A DNA stretch of 64,000 bases, from the NCBI GenBank assembly GCA_036384795.1, contig DASVLP010000056.1, positions 10,867 to 74,866 of the forward strand. Direction: 5' to 3'. Below the pieces are notes generated by a model, which saw only the letters and a program-made list of their open reading frames with translations, was not told where the DNA came from and did not search any database. Source of the DNA: Andeanibacterium sp036384795 (GTDB taxonomy: Bacteria; Pseudomonadota; Alphaproteobacteria; Sphingomonadales; Sphingomonadaceae). Shown here piece by piece: positions 14,415 to 24,859 of the stretch (positions are counted from its first letter, which is position 1; every line of letters begins with the position of its first letter). The position numbers and the translations under genes are program-made.

Positions 14415-16652
14415 GTGAACGTTCAGCCTCTCGCGTCCCCCGGCGATGAAACGGCGCTTCCCGCGCATCGGCGACACCCGCTGGTGCCGGCGGACGGCTA
14501 TCTGCCCGATTACGACCTCGAGCGCGACGGCCTCGACCTGGCGACGATCTGGCGAATTCTGTGGGAGCGCAAGTATCTCGTTCTCGCCGGGGCCGGGGTG
14601 GGATTGGCGATCGCGCTGATCGTTTCGCTGCTGCAGACGCCGCTTTACCAATCGACCGCGACGCTCGAGCTCAATCCGCCGACCATTCCGATCCTGACGA
14701 ACGGAAACTCGGAAAGCAGCGGCCAGAACATGGTTGCTCCCCAAGCCGACACCGATTTTCTCGCCACCCAGTACGGCTTGCTCCAGAGCAAGGCGCTGGC
14801 AGCCCATGTGGTCGAAGACCTGAACCTTGCCGCGAACCCGAATGGCGGCGCTGACGGGCGGTCCGGAGCGCAGCGGGTCAGGAGCATGGCCGACGGATTG
14901 TCGGCCCATCTCACCGTCGATCCGGTTCCGCAGAGCAGGCTGGTGCGGCTCACCTACACGTCGCCCAATCCTTCCGATTCCGCCAAGATCGTCAACGGCT
15001 TCGCCAATGCGTTCATAAACTCGACGCTCGAACGGCGGTATGCGGCGGCAGCGTCGGCACGCAAGTTTCTCGAAGGCAGGCTCGCCGCGGTTCGCAACGA
15101 CCTCGACCAGTCCGAGCAAAAGGTGGTCGAGTACGCGCAGGCGCACGGGATCATCACCACCGGCGACGGCGGCGACGACGGCAAGCAGTCCGATACCTCC
15201 AGCAGCCTCCAGGGCGCCTCGCTGGTCGCGCTCAACAGCGCGCTCGCGACTGCGCAGCAGCAGCGAATCGAAGCCGAGCAGCGCTATCGCAAGATGGCCA
15301 ACGTCGGTTCGACAGCGGAGGTCAGCGAACGCACGGCCGCGCTGCGCCAGCAGAAGGCCACGCTGCAAGCGGATTACGACGAGAAATCGACCTACCTGAA
15401 GGACGATTATCCGGACATGGTCCGGCTGCGTTCGAAAATTCAGGCGATCGACCAGGCGATCGCGGCCGAGGCAGGCGACGTTTCGGGCAGCCGCGCCAAT
15501 ACGCTGCGCACCGAATATCTCGCCGCGCTGGCGGCCGAGCAGTCGCTCCAGGCCAAGGTGAACCAGCTCAAGGGCTCGGTGCTGGATCTTCGCCAGCTGT
15601 CGATCCAGTACAACATCCTCAGGCGCCAAGCCGATACGAACCGTTCGCTCTATCAGGCGCTGCTGTCTCGCTATAATGAGATCGGCGTCGCCGGGGGCAT
15701 CGACACGCCCCAGGCTTCGCTGGTCGATCCGGGCGAGGTGCCCAATGGCCCGTTTTCGCCCAACGTCCCGCTCAACGTCGGCCTCGGAGTGCTGATCGGC
15801 CTGCTGCTGGGAGCGGGGGTTGCCTGCGCGCTGTACTTCATCACCGACCGCATTTCGACGCCTGACGACGTGCGCGAGAAGCTGCGCCTTCCGCCGATCG
15901 GAGTGATTCCGCGATTGAAGCGCAAGGAAGAGCTCGTCGAGGTGATCGCCGACCGCAAGTCGCCGATCTCGGAAGCTTACGCCTCGCTCGTCACCACTTT
16001 GCAGTTCACCACCAGCGAAGGGTTGCCGCGCGCGCTCCTCGTCACCAGCACGATCGCCGAGGAAGGCAAGTCGACCACCAGCTTCGTGATCGCCCGGATG
16101 ATGGCGCAGAACGGCCTGCGCACGCTGCTGATGGACGCGGACTTGCGCAAGCCGTCGTTCGTGGTCGAGGAAAGCATCGATACGGGCCTTTCGCAGCTGG
16201 TGATCGACGGCAGCGACCTGCAGCGGCACATCATCAAGACAAGCGAGGAGAATCTCTGGCTGATGCCGAGCGGCCCGATGCCGCCCAACCCGGTGCAGGT
16301 GCTCAACTCCGACCGTGCGCGGCGGGTGATCCGTCAGGCGCGCGACTTGTTCGATTGCGTGATCGTCGACGCCCCGCCCTCGTACGGGTTCGCCGACGGG
16401 CCGCTGCTGTCGACGATGTGCGACGCGGTTCTGCTGGTGGTCGAAAGCGGCCGAACCCGGCGGCGGCCCGCGGTCGAGGCGATCGAGCGCCTACGCGCGT
16501 CGGGCGCGCTGATCATCGGCGCGGTCCTTTCGAAGTACAAGTTCGACGCCACCGAATACGGCTACCGCTATTACGAGGCCTATGACGCGAACCGGGTTGC
16601 GCTGAGGCCGCACGAACTGGCGGTCGGGCTGATAAAGCGAAGCGGGACCTGA
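14415..16652 (+). CDS. Polysaccharide co-polymerase with tyrosine autokinase domain (Wzc type)
   Basis: This 745-residue inner-membrane protein controls chain length and export. The N-terminal Wzz-type domain has a transmembrane helix near residues 55-75 (YLVLAGAGVGLAIALIVSLL). A long periplasmic coiled-coil region follows, with a second helix near residues 455-475. The cytoplasmic BY-kinase has Walker A in AEEGKSTTSF, Walker A-prime LLMDADLRKPS and Walker B CVIVDAPPS. A C-terminal tyrosine cluster (TEYGYRYYEAYDA) is the autophosphorylation site. The start is GTG, with AGGG-like bases upstream. The next open frame is in the same phase directly after the stop. Confidence 0.95.
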   Translation: MNVQPLASPGDETALPAHRRHPLVPADGYLPDYDLERDGLDLATIWRILWERKYLVLAGAGVGLAIALIVSLLQTPLYQSTATLELNPPTIPILTNGNSESSGQNMVAPQADTDFLATQYGLLQSKALAAHVVEDLNLAANPNGGADGRSGAQRVRSMADGLSAHLTVDPVPQSRLVRLTYTSPNPSDSAKIVNGFANAFINSTLERRYAAAASARKFLEGRLAAVRNDLDQSEQKVVEYAQAHGIITTGDGGDDGKQSDTSSSLQGASLVALNSALATAQQQRIEAEQRYRKMANVGSTAEVSERTAALRQQKATLQADYDEKSTYLKDDYPDMVRLRSKIQAIDQAIAAEAGDVSGSRANTLRTEYLAALAAEQSLQAKVNQLKGSVLDLRQLSIQYNILRRQADTNRSLYQALLSRYNEIGVAGGIDTPQASLVDPGEVPNGPFSPNVPLNVGLGVLIGLLLGAGVACALYFITDRISTPDDVREKLRLPPIGVIPRLKRKEELVEVIADRKSPISEAYASLVTTLQFTTSEGLPRALLVTSTIAEEGKSTTSFVIARMMAQNGLRTLLMDADLRKPSFVVEESIDTGLSQLVIDGSDLQRHIIKTSEENLWLMPSGPMPPNPVQVLNSDRARRVIRQARDLFDCVIVDAPPSYGFADGPLLSTMCDAVLLVVESGRTRRRPAVEAIERLRASGALIIGAVLSKYKFDATEYGYRYYEAYDANRVALRPHELAVGLIKRSGT

Positions 16653-16721
16653 AGCCTGGGGGAAGGATCGAAAGCGCAAGTCGTCGTCACCGCCGCGTGG
16701 GCCTTCGCGCTGGCGTTCCTG

Positions 16722-17855
16722 GTGGTGCTTACGACGGCCTGGAGCCTGGGCCGGATGACGACGAACGGGCCGCTCTCGGTCGTCTCGCCCGATCCCGACG
16801 TCACCAACGACCTCGCGCTCGATCGTTTGCGCGAAAGCCGGGGCCGCGCGCTGCCCGAGCTGCTTCCCGAGGTCGACCGCGCGGCGGGGCTCGATCCGCT
16901 CGATGGGCGGCCGCTGCTGTTCCACGCCTTGCAGAGGATCCTCGCGCCGGGGCCGAATGCGAGTCCGCCCATAAGCATGCTCGAAGCCTCTCGCCGGCAG
17001 AACCCGCGCCTGGTCGAGACGCGCTTGCTGCTGCTCGACGCGTACGGGCGGACCGGCCAGGCCGGGCGAGCGATGGACGAAGCAAAGGCGCTGATGGCCC
17101 TGGTGCCCGAGCAGCACGCGTTAGTGGTGCGGCTGATCGCGGGCCTTGCCGGCCGACCAGGTGGCCCGGAGGCGCTCGAGCGCGCGCTCCCGACGAGCCC
17201 GGTCAAGGGCGACGTGATGCTTCGCCTGGCGCAGACCGGTGCGGATCGCGCGCTGCTGCAGCGCTTCGCGGCCGCGATGCGCGGCGTGGCCCACGATCCT
17301 TCCGCGCGCGATTGGGTTGGCCAGCTGGTTTCCACCGTCGCCCAGCGGCCGGACCCTGAGGCGGCGCGAGCATTGTGGGCGACGCTCTACGACGTCGATC
17401 CCGCGCGGGTGGGCGCGGCGCTGGCCGATCCTGGGTTCGCGCACTTGGGCAATCCGCCGTTCGGCTGGTCATTCGGCACGGGCAAGGCCGGGATTGCCGG
17501 TGTCCACGACGGGCGGCTGGAAGTCTATTACTATGGGCGCGCAAGGGCTACGTTCGCCTCGCAGATGCTGATGCTCGCCCCCGGAAATTACCGCCTGGTC
17601 AGCAAGGCCACCTCGTCGGACGAGGAAGCCCCGCGGGGACTGGCGTGGACCCTCTCGTGCGTCGGCGTGGCCAAACCGTTGGTGACCGCGCCATTGCCGC
17701 TGTTCATCGGCACCGGCGCAAGCACAGTGCCGGTTTCGGTTCCCGCCAGCGGCTGCGCAGCGCAGACGCTGCAACTGGCCGGCTTCCCGTCCGATCTTCC
17801 GAAGAACCAGTCGGCGAGTATCGAGAGCGTGCAAATCGAACGGGCTGCCCAATGA
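16722..17855 (+). CDS. Membrane-anchored protein of the exopolysaccharide cluster, start unclear
   Basis: No family is recognised. The frame encodes one N-terminal hydrophobic helix, a helical TPR-like middle (about residues 40-210, with LLLLDAYGRTGQAGRAMDEA), and a beta-rich C-terminal half with paired Cys (SCVGVAK and SGCAAQ). The first usable start codon is GTG at 16722, but it cuts the transmembrane helix. The same frame upstream, from 16653, encodes its other half (VVVTAAWAFALAFL) with no ATG, GTG or TTG. The true start may be non-canonical (CTG at 16656), or the frame may be damaged. It overlaps the ligase gene by ATGA and so belongs to the operon. Confidence 0.65.
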   Translation: MVLTTAWSLGRMTTNGPLSVVSPDPDVTNDLALDRLRESRGRALPELLPEVDRAAGLDPLDGRPLLFHALQRILAPGPNASPPISMLEASRRQNPRLVETRLLLLDAYGRTGQAGRAMDEAKALMALVPEQHALVVRLIAGLAGRPGGPEALERALPTSPVKGDVMLRLAQTGADRALLQRFAAAMRGVAHDPSARDWVGQLVSTVAQRPDPEAARALWATLYDVDPARVGAALADPGFAHLGNPPFGWSFGTGKAGIAGVHDGRLEVYYYGRARATFASQMLMLAPGNYRLVSKATSSDEEAPRGLAWTLSCVGVAKPLVTAPLPLFIGTGASTVPVSVPASGCAAQTLQLAGFPSDLPKNQSASIESVQIERAAQ

Positions 17856-19261
17856 CCGGCGCGGTGCGGTGGTCGGTGCCGGCCTATCTCGCGTTGTGCA
17901 TCGTCCTCGGCGGAGCGAGCGCGGGCGGCTACGGCGCGAACGCGGCGCTGCAACTGCTGGCAATCGTGCTGCTCGTGCTGGCTTCGCTCGCGCGGCCGGA
18001 ACCGCCGCCGGAACGGGCAGAACGCGTGCTGCTGATCGGGCTCGGGGCAATGCTGGTGCTGATCTGCCTCCAGTTCGTGCCGCTGCCCGATACGCTCTGG
18101 CGAAGCTTGCCCGGCCGCGCCGAAGCCGTCCGCCCGTACCAGGCTGCCGGGATCGATTTAGGCCAGCGCTTCGTGTCGTTCATCCCGCACGACAGCCTCA
18201 AGTCGGCAATCTGGCTGCTCCCGGCGGTCGGGGTCCTGCTCGCAATGATGTATGCAAGGGCGCTGTTTTCCGGCCGCAACATCGCGATCGCGCTCGTCGC
18301 GGCGATGTGCCTGTCGGTGCTCGTCGGCGCGATGCAGATCGCTTCGGGAACGGATTCGAGCCTCTATTTCTATCATTTCACCAACCGCGGAACGGCGGTC
18401 GGCTTCTTCGCGAACGCCAACCACATGGCCAGTCTGCTGTTGGTCACCGTGCCGTTCCAGGCAGCCTTGCTGCGTGACGGCCTCAATGCCGAAGGCTCCC
18501 GGCGGGTGGCAATCATCGGAGCGGTCAGCGCGAGCTTCGCGGTGACCATTTGCGGAATTTTCGTGGTCGGCTCGCTGGCCGGCTATGGTCTGCTGCTGCC
18601 GGTCACGCTCGCTAGCGCGCTGATCGTCAGGAGCACCCGGCGGATGCGGCTGGCGGCGGCGGTGTTGCTGCCGGTGATGGTAATCGCCGGCCTCGGCCTG
18701 ATCCTGGCGACTTCCGACGGGCAGATGATGCTCAATCAGGCAAGCAACCTGGACCAGGAATCGCGCCGGCTGATCTTCTCCACGACCTGGCGCGCGCTCA
18801 AGCACTTCTGGCCGGTGGGCACCGGGCTCGGCACGTTCCAGGAAGTCTATCGCTCGTTCGAGAACCCGCTCACGATCAAGCTGGCCTACGTCAACCACGC
18901 GCACGACGAGTATCTCGAGATCCTGCTCGAGACGGGCGTCGCCGGTCTGGTGCTGCTGCTCGCCTTCCTCGCCTGGTGGATCGGGCGCGCATGGCGCGTC
19001 TGGCGCGAGGGGTCGCTGTCGCCGTTCGCGATGGCGGCGGTGATCGCCAGCGCCTCGCTGATGGTCCATTCGCTGGTCGATTACCCGCTGCGCACCGCGG
19101 CGCTGTCCTCGGTGTTCGCCGCCTGCCTTGCGCTGATGGCGGCGCCGCGCCGGCGGGCGCCCAGTCCGGAACGCGATGCGGTGTACGGAATGGAAGGCGG
19201 CCCGGGTGAGCCCGGAACCCGCGGCAAAGGCTCGCGACGCCGGCGGCGACGCAGTCGCTGA
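17852..19261 (+). CDS. O-antigen ligase/polymerase family membrane protein
   Basis: This 469-residue polytopic inner-membrane protein of the Wzy_C/WaaL superfamily has about ten or more hydrophobic helices. A central periplasmic loop carries FFANANHMASLLL, and GTGLGTFQEVYRSFENP is followed by YVNHAHDEYLEILLETG, the conserved Wzy_C signature. In this cluster it most likely acts as the exopolysaccharide polymerase, since no other polymerase is present; ligase activity cannot be excluded. It starts within the stop of the preceding gene (ATGA). The end is Arg-rich and cytoplasmic. Confidence 0.88.
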   Translation: MTGAVRWSVPAYLALCIVLGGASAGGYGANAALQLLAIVLLVLASLARPEPPPERAERVLLIGLGAMLVLICLQFVPLPDTLWRSLPGRAEAVRPYQAAGIDLGQRFVSFIPHDSLKSAIWLLPAVGVLLAMMYARALFSGRNIAIALVAAMCLSVLVGAMQIASGTDSSLYFYHFTNRGTAVGFFANANHMASLLLVTVPFQAALLRDGLNAEGSRRVAIIGAVSASFAVTICGIFVVGSLAGYGLLLPVTLASALIVRSTRRMRLAAAVLLPVMVIAGLGLILATSDGQMMLNQASNLDQESRRLIFSTTWRALKHFWPVGTGLGTFQEVYRSFENPLTIKLAYVNHAHDEYLEILLETGVAGLVLLLAFLAWWIGRAWRVWREGSLSPFAMAAVIASASLMVHSLVDYPLRTAALSSVFAACLALMAAPRRRAPSPERDAVYGMEGGPGEPGTRGKGSRRRRRRSR

Positions 19262-19280
19262 TTGTAGCGTGGGCGCGTCG

Positions 19281-19838
19281 TCAGGCGCGCACGAGACGCT
19301 CGCGCGCGACGTTCACGCGAGTCGCGCCCGAAAGCAGCTCCAGCAGCACGGTGACCCGCTTGCGCGGTTCGGCGGTGATCAGCTGCCCGCACAGCGTATC
19401 GAGCGGGCCGCCGATGATCTTGACCTTTTCGCCGGCGTGCAGGTCCTCGTCGAACGCGAGCTCGCCGTCGTCGTCGCACAGCGTGCGAAAGCGTTCCACC
19501 AGCCCGTCGGGCACCGCGGCCGGCTCCGGCCCGAAGCTGATCAGCCGCGCCACCCCGATGGTGCCGTTGACCGAGCGCCAGCGGTCGCGCGTCATGTCGA
19601 GCCGAACGAACGCGTACGAGGGGAAGAACGGCTCGAGCATCGTCAGGTTGCGGCCGCCGACACGCCGCGAGGTGCGCCGCAGCGGGCAAAAGGTCTCGAA
19701 ACTTTGATTGCGAAGGTGGTGCAGCGCGAGTCGCTCCTTGCGCGGCTGCGTCTGCACCGCAAACCACCGCGCCCGCGGCCGGCCTTGAGCGGGGGGCACG
19801 GCGCGCTCGGGCGGTCCGGCGGCAAGCAGCGGCGCCAC
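19281..19838 (-). CDS. NusG/RfaH-like transcription antiterminator
   Basis: This 185-residue NusG paralogue has an NGN domain at about residues 22-125 (RWFAVQTQPRKERLALHHL, PLFPSYAF-like PFFPSYAFVRL) and a C-terminal KOW segment (LHAGEKVKIIGGPLDTLCG). Specialised NusG paralogues of this sort (RfaH, LoaP, UpxY) help RNA polymerase through long polysaccharide operons. The place directly after the priming transferase supports that role. It starts with GTG, one base after the sugar transferase stop. No ops-like element could be confirmed by eye. Confidence 0.88.
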   Translation of the reverse strand: MAPLLAAGPPERAVPPAQGRPRARWFAVQTQPRKERLALHHLRNQSFETFCPLRRTSRRVGGRNLTMLEPFFPSYAFVRLDMTRDRWRSVNGTIGVARLISFGPEPAAVPDGLVERFRTLCDDDGELAFDEDLHAGEKVKIIGGPLDTLCGQLITAEPRKRVTVLLELLSGATRVNVARERLVRA

Positions 19839-19839
19839 C

Positions 19840-21120
19840 CTACTTCGCCCCGAAACCCGTGAGCACGACGCGCACGGTCCGGAGCAGGATCAGGATGTCC
19901 ATCCAGTACGAGATGTTCTTGATGTAATAGAAGTCGAACTGCAGCTTGTGGTCGACATCGGACAGCGAGCACACGTGCCCCTGGTTGACTTGCGCCCAGC
20001 CGCTGATCCCCGGGCGCACGATGTGGCGGTAGCGATAGAACGGCAGCTCGCCCTCATACCATGCCGACAGGCTGATCGCTTCGGGCCGCGGGCCGATCCA
20101 GCTCATTTCGCCGCGGATGATGTTCCAGATCTGCGGCAGCTCGTCGATCCGGGTGCGGCGCAGGAAGTGGCCGAGCTTCGTGATCCGCGCATCTTGCGCC
20201 TGGGTCATGCTCGCGTTGAGATCGCTTCCGTCGTGCACCGTCGTCATCGTGCGGAACTTGCAGACCTTGAACCGCTTGCCGCGATAGCCCATCCGCTGCT
20301 GGCAGAAGAAGATCGGCCCGCCGCCTTCCAGCTTGATGAGGAGCGCGACCACCAGCATCACCGGCGCGACGATCGGCAGCAGCAGCGCGCACAAGGCGAG
20401 GTCTGCGAGCCGCTTCACTTTCCGGTAGGCGAGGCTGGGGATTAGCGCGCCGAAGCTGTTTTCGGACAGATGCTCCATCCGCACCTGACCGGTGCAGGCT
20501 TCCCAGATCTGCTTGTAGTGGAATACCGGCGTTCCGCGGATCGCGGCTTCGGCGAGGAACCGCTCCCATTCCGGCGAGTGGTCATGGTGCAGGTCGCCGA
20601 CCACCACCGCGTGCGGGAACGGCGGCAGCTCGGGCGCCCTCAGCCGCACGCACACCAACCCGGGCAGTTCCTCGAGCATCTGCACCCGCCCGCCCGGCAC
20701 GATATAGAATATCCGCTGCGGCCCGCGCATGTTGAGCGTCGCGATCGCATAGCGCGCGGCGAGCGTGCCGAAGAAGCCCAGCAGCAGGATCCTGTTGCTG
20801 TATTCGAGCCGGAATGCGGCGATCGTGGCAAACACCAGCAGATAGAGAATGGAGAGGGTCGGCAGGATGTATTTTGCGACCCCGTTCCCCGGAAACACCC
20901 CCAGCCGCCGGATCACGTACACCAGGCCGATCGCGGCAAGGCAGACGAAAACCAGGGAATTCCGCACCGGGCCGCTTTGGAACCTTGCCGCATGGGGCAG
21001 GTTCGCGGCGATCAGCGCCGGAAGCACCACTCCGCAAAGCAGGACGAGACCGAGTTGGAAGCGGAACGAATGGAAAATTCCCTGCCGGACGCCGGGCGCC
21101 GGGATTCTGGCTTCAAGCAT
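19840..21120 (-). CDS. Undecaprenyl-phosphate sugar phosphotransferase (priming enzyme)
   Basis: This 426-residue integral membrane protein is of the polyprenyl-phosphate hexose-1-phosphate transferase family (WcaJ/HfsE type). It starts exopolysaccharide repeat-unit assembly on the lipid carrier. The N-terminal half has about four transmembrane helices. After another helix (LADLALCALLLPIVAPVMLV) comes the catalytic domain with KVCKFRTM, the RTRIDELPQIWN block, SWIGPRPEA, and VRPGISGWAQVNQGH. The sugar is not predictable. It is read away from the other cluster genes and is followed by the NusG paralogue. Confidence 0.93.
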   Translation of the reverse strand: MLEARIPAPGVRQGIFHSFRFQLGLVLLCGVVLPALIAANLPHAARFQSGPVRNSLVFVCLAAIGLVYVIRRLGVFPGNGVAKYILPTLSILYLLVFATIAAFRLEYSNRILLLGFFGTLAARYAIATLNMRGPQRIFYIVPGGRVQMLEELPGLVCVRLRAPELPPFPHAVVVGDLHHDHSPEWERFLAEAAIRGTPVFHYKQIWEACTGQVRMEHLSENSFGALIPSLAYRKVKRLADLALCALLLPIVAPVMLVVALLIKLEGGGPIFFCQQRMGYRGKRFKVCKFRTMTTVHDGSDLNASMTQAQDARITKLGHFLRRTRIDELPQIWNIIRGEMSWIGPRPEAISLSAWYEGELPFYRYRHIVRPGISGWAQVNQGHVCSLSDVDHKLQFDFYYIKNISYWMDILILLRTVRVVLTGFGAK

Positions 21121-21606
21121 GTGCTTGCTGGCTCCCGCAAATCAAAGCACGCCCCAACCGCGTCTAAGCGAGACGCACCGGATTTTGTTCCCGATCGATA
21201 TGACCACTTCGGGTAACGCGCGCGTGTCAGTGGGCGCAGAACGTGGGTCGCACGCCAAAATGAACGTTTTGTAAAAATTTCACCATTTAAAGTGCGGATA
21301 TGGCTTCCGGTTCCAAGAACATCGTCGTGATCTGCGCGCAGACCGCAAGCGACCCTTTGGTGAGCGATCCGGGCGCGTGTCCGAACAGCCGATAGGCAAG
21401 CTGTTCTCACGGACCACGCAAAATTACGCAGTGACTCTATTTATCTCGGGCCGATTTCGGACCCTCGATTTTTCGTCGAATGAAAGCGCGCGGCCGAGCA
21501 CTCAAGGCCGCGCTCCCGCCACCGGCCCAAGCCGCGCGCGCGGGCGGCCGAAGGACGGGTCGAGACGTTGGTTGGCAAAGCTGAAACGAGGGATCGCCCC
21601 GCCCGA
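21121..21606. other. Intergenic region upstream of the priming transferase
   Basis: This 486-base gap has no convincing gene. An AT-rich stretch at about 21255-21300 is unusual for this GC-rich window and probably carries the minus-strand promoter of the sugar transferase. The rest is unremarkable; no repeat, terminator or RNA gene was recognised. Confidence 0.55.
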
Positions 21607-22805
21607 TTATTCGTGACGCAGGGCCTCGATCGGGTCGAGCGCGGCCGCGCGGCGGGCGGGGAAATAGCCGAAGATCACGCCGATCAGCGCCGATACCCCG
21701 AAGCTGATCACGTTGATCGTCGGGCTGAACACGAACGGCACGTTGATCACTTTCGACAGGCCAAAGGCGAGCACGAAGCCGAACAGGATGCCCATCAGGC
21801 CGCCGAAGCAGCACAGCACCACCGCCTCGGTGAGGAACTGCAGACGGACCTCGCGCGCGAGCGCCCCGATCGCCATGCGGATGCCGATCTCGCGGGTGCG
21901 CTCGGTCACCGAGACCAGCATGATGTTCATGATCCCGACTCCGCCGACCACCAGGCTGATCGCCGCGATCCCGGCGACCATCGCGGTGAGCAGACCGACC
22001 GCGGTCGAGACCGCGTCGTTTACCTGGGCAGTGTCGATGATGTTGAAATCGTTCACTTCGCCCGGCTGGAGCCGGCGCCGCTCGCGCAACAGGTCGATCA
22101 GCGACTGCTGGATCGCCGAGCTCTTGTAGGCGGGATCGTACGAGATCACCATGTATCCGATGGTGTCGCCGCCGGTGAAGCGCCGCTGGACGTTCTTGAT
22201 CGGCATGAACACCGAATTGTCGTCGTCCTGGCCCTGGCCGCCCTGGGCGCGGGTATGGAACACCCCGATCACGGTGCAGGAAACGTCGTCCAGCCGGACC
22301 TGCTCGCCCAGCGGACTTTCGTCGGAAACGAAGATCTCCTGGAGCACTTTGGGGCCGATGATGCAGACGTTCGCCCCGGCCGCTTCCTCTGCGGGGGTGA
22401 ACCGACGGCCCTGGTCCATCTTGATCCCGCGCGCGTCCATGAACGCGTCGCTGACCCCTTCCACCCGCGACGACCAGTTCTGGCCGTTATGGAACGCCTG
22501 GACCGTCTTGTTGACCTCGCCGGCGACCGATCTCACTCCGGCGAGCTGATCGCGCACCGCGTTCACGTCCTCTTCCTTGAACGGGCGCGGCTGGCGGTTG
22601 TTGTCGGTCTGCTGCGGAAACGCGATCAGCACGTTCGAGCCGAGGGCGCTGATCTGCTGCTTGATCGACGCGGTCACTCCGTTGCCCAGCGTGACCATTG
22701 CGATCACCGCCGAGATGCCGATGATGATCCCCAGAGTGGTCAGGAAGCTGCGCATCAGGTGGCGCCTGATCTCCCGCAGCGCGAGGACGAACGAAGTGCC
22801 GAGCA

Positions 22806-22806
<1 letters not shown>
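21607..22806 (-). CDS. MacB-type ABC transporter permease
   Basis: This 399-residue protein is of the MacB_PCD/FtsX family. An N-terminal transmembrane helix (SFLTTLGIIIGISAVIAMVT) is followed by a large periplasmic domain (about residues 45-265). Three C-terminal helices follow (GIAAISLVVGGVGIMNIMLV, then VVLCCFGGLMGILFGFVLAF and the last). It lacks the ATPase domain of full MacB, which is encoded by the adjacent gene whose stop overlaps this start (ATGA). With the fusion protein and NodT-like channel upstream it forms a tripartite export system driven by ATP. Substrate is unknown; macrolides, siderophores and peptides are known for relatives. Confidence 0.92.
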
Positions 22807-23531
<725 letters not shown>

Positions 23532-23536
23532 GCCCG

Positions 23537-24859
23537 TCAGCTTCCTTTGCCCTCGGCCTTGAGCCCGGTGACGACCTTCATCCCGACCCTGAGCTGGGGC
23601 GACTTGACCACGGTGAGCTTGCCGTTGCTCTCGCCGGTGATCACCGAATAGGGCTTCAGCGTCTTGCCGTCGGGCTGCAGCACGTAGACGGTCTGCCGGC
23701 TGCCCGGGCCGATCGTCGCCTGCTGTTCCTGATCCTGCAGCCCCACCTGCACCTGCAGGCCACCGCGGGCGTTCGCATTCTTCGCCTCGTCGGGCTTGAA
23801 GCGCAGCGCGCCGTTCGGGACGAGCAGTTGCGCGCCGGTGCTCTGCGTGGCGATGCTGGCGGTCGCGGTCATGCCCGGGCGCAGCAGGCCTTGCGGATTG
23901 TCCACCGTCAGCCGCGCCTCGTATTCGACCACGCCTTGCGTGGCGGCGGTCGTGGTGCCGGTGGTGGCAGCCGCGGTGGCCGCGGTGTTGGTGGACGCGA
24001 GATCGACCCGCTCGACGGTGGCGGGGAATTGGCGCCCCGGATAGGCATCGACGGTGAAGTCCGCTTTCTGGCCTGCCTTGACCTGGCCCACGTCCGCTTC
24101 GTCGACCTGAACCCTGAGCTGCATCTTCGACAGGTCCTCGGCGATCACGAACAGCGTCGGGGTGCTGAACGAGGCGGCGACGGTCTGGCCGGGCTCGACC
24201 TGGCGCGCGAGCACCACGCCGGAGACGGGCGAGCGGATGATCGCGCGCGACTTCTGGGTCTGCGCCGACGACAGCGAGGCGCGCGACGACGTGACGTTCG
24301 CCTGCGCCGATGCGACCGAGGCCTTGTCGCGCGCGACGTTGGCCTCGGCGATCTCCATCTCCGACTTCGACGGAACCTTGCCGCCCGACAGCTTCGACAC
24401 CTGGCGCAGCCGGTCGAGCTGGGCCTGATCGTTCTGCAGCGTCGCCTGCGCCTGTGCGACGCTCGCCTGCGAGGCCTTGAGGGCCGCGGCCGCCTGGGTG
24501 ATCTGGTCTTCGATCACGTCGGTGTTGATCTGCGCCAGCACCTGGCCTTTCGCGACGCGGTCGTTCACGTCGACGTAGATGTCGTCGATCTTGCCCGAGA
24601 CTTCGGAACCGACCTCGACCTGATTGGTCGGCCGCAAGTTGCCGGTCGCGGTCACGTCGACGTCGAGCGACTTCTCCACCACCGGCTCGGTGATGTATTC
24701 GGACTTGTTGCCGCCCTTGGTGAAATAGACCACCGCGGCGACCGCCAGGATCAGCAGCACCGCCGGCACCCAGATCACCGCCCAGCGCTTCCAGCGCGGG
24801 GTGGCATCGGTGCCGAGGAACTCGTCGATGTCTTGGCTGGTGGCTTGATCGTCGCTCAT
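23537..24859 (-). CDS. Membrane fusion protein (MacA/HlyD family)
   Basis: This 440-residue periplasmic adaptor links the permease to the outer-membrane channel. A transmembrane anchor lies at about residues 25-47 (WAVIWVPAVLLILAVAAVVY). A biotinyl-lipoyl-like half follows (VEVGSEVSGKIDDIYVDVND), then a long coiled-coil hairpin (SQASVAQAQATLQNDQAQLD) and the second lipoyl half (IRSPVSGVVLARQVEPGQTV). Beta-barrel and membrane-proximal domains follow. A Thr/Ala-rich insert (TAATAAATTGTTTAATQ) sits in the beta-barrel region. Its ATG overlaps the stop of the NodT gene by ATGA. Confidence 0.95.
   Translation of the reverse strand: MSDDQATSQDIDEFLGTDATPRWKRWAVIWVPAVLLILAVAAVVYFTKGGNKSEYITEPVVEKSLDVDVTATGNLRPTNQVEVGSEVSGKIDDIYVDVNDRVAKGQVLAQINTDVIEDQITQAAAALKASQASVAQAQATLQNDQAQLDRLRQVSKLSGGKVPSKSEMEIAEANVARDKASVASAQANVTSSRASLSSAQTQKSRAIIRSPVSGVVLARQVEPGQTVAASFSTPTLFVIAEDLSKMQLRVQVDEADVGQVKAGQKADFTVDAYPGRQFPATVERVDLASTNTAATAAATTGTTTAATQGVVEYEARLTVDNPQGLLRPGMTATASIATQSTGAQLLVPNGALRFKPDEAKNANARGGLQVQVGLQDQEQQATIGPGSRQTVYVLQPDGKTLKPYSVITGESNGKLTVVKSPQLRVGMKVVTGLKAEGKGS

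Noticed and set aside
13461..16229. A 922-codon open frame on the minus strand
   Set aside because: It is antisense to the export lipoprotein and Wzc-type kinase genes, whose motifs are unambiguous. The composition is typical of a GC-rich antisense frame.
21377..21616. A 79-codon frame in the gap after the priming transferase
   Set aside because: No ribosome-binding site, and the Arg-rich second half is antisense to the permease end. No domain was recognised.
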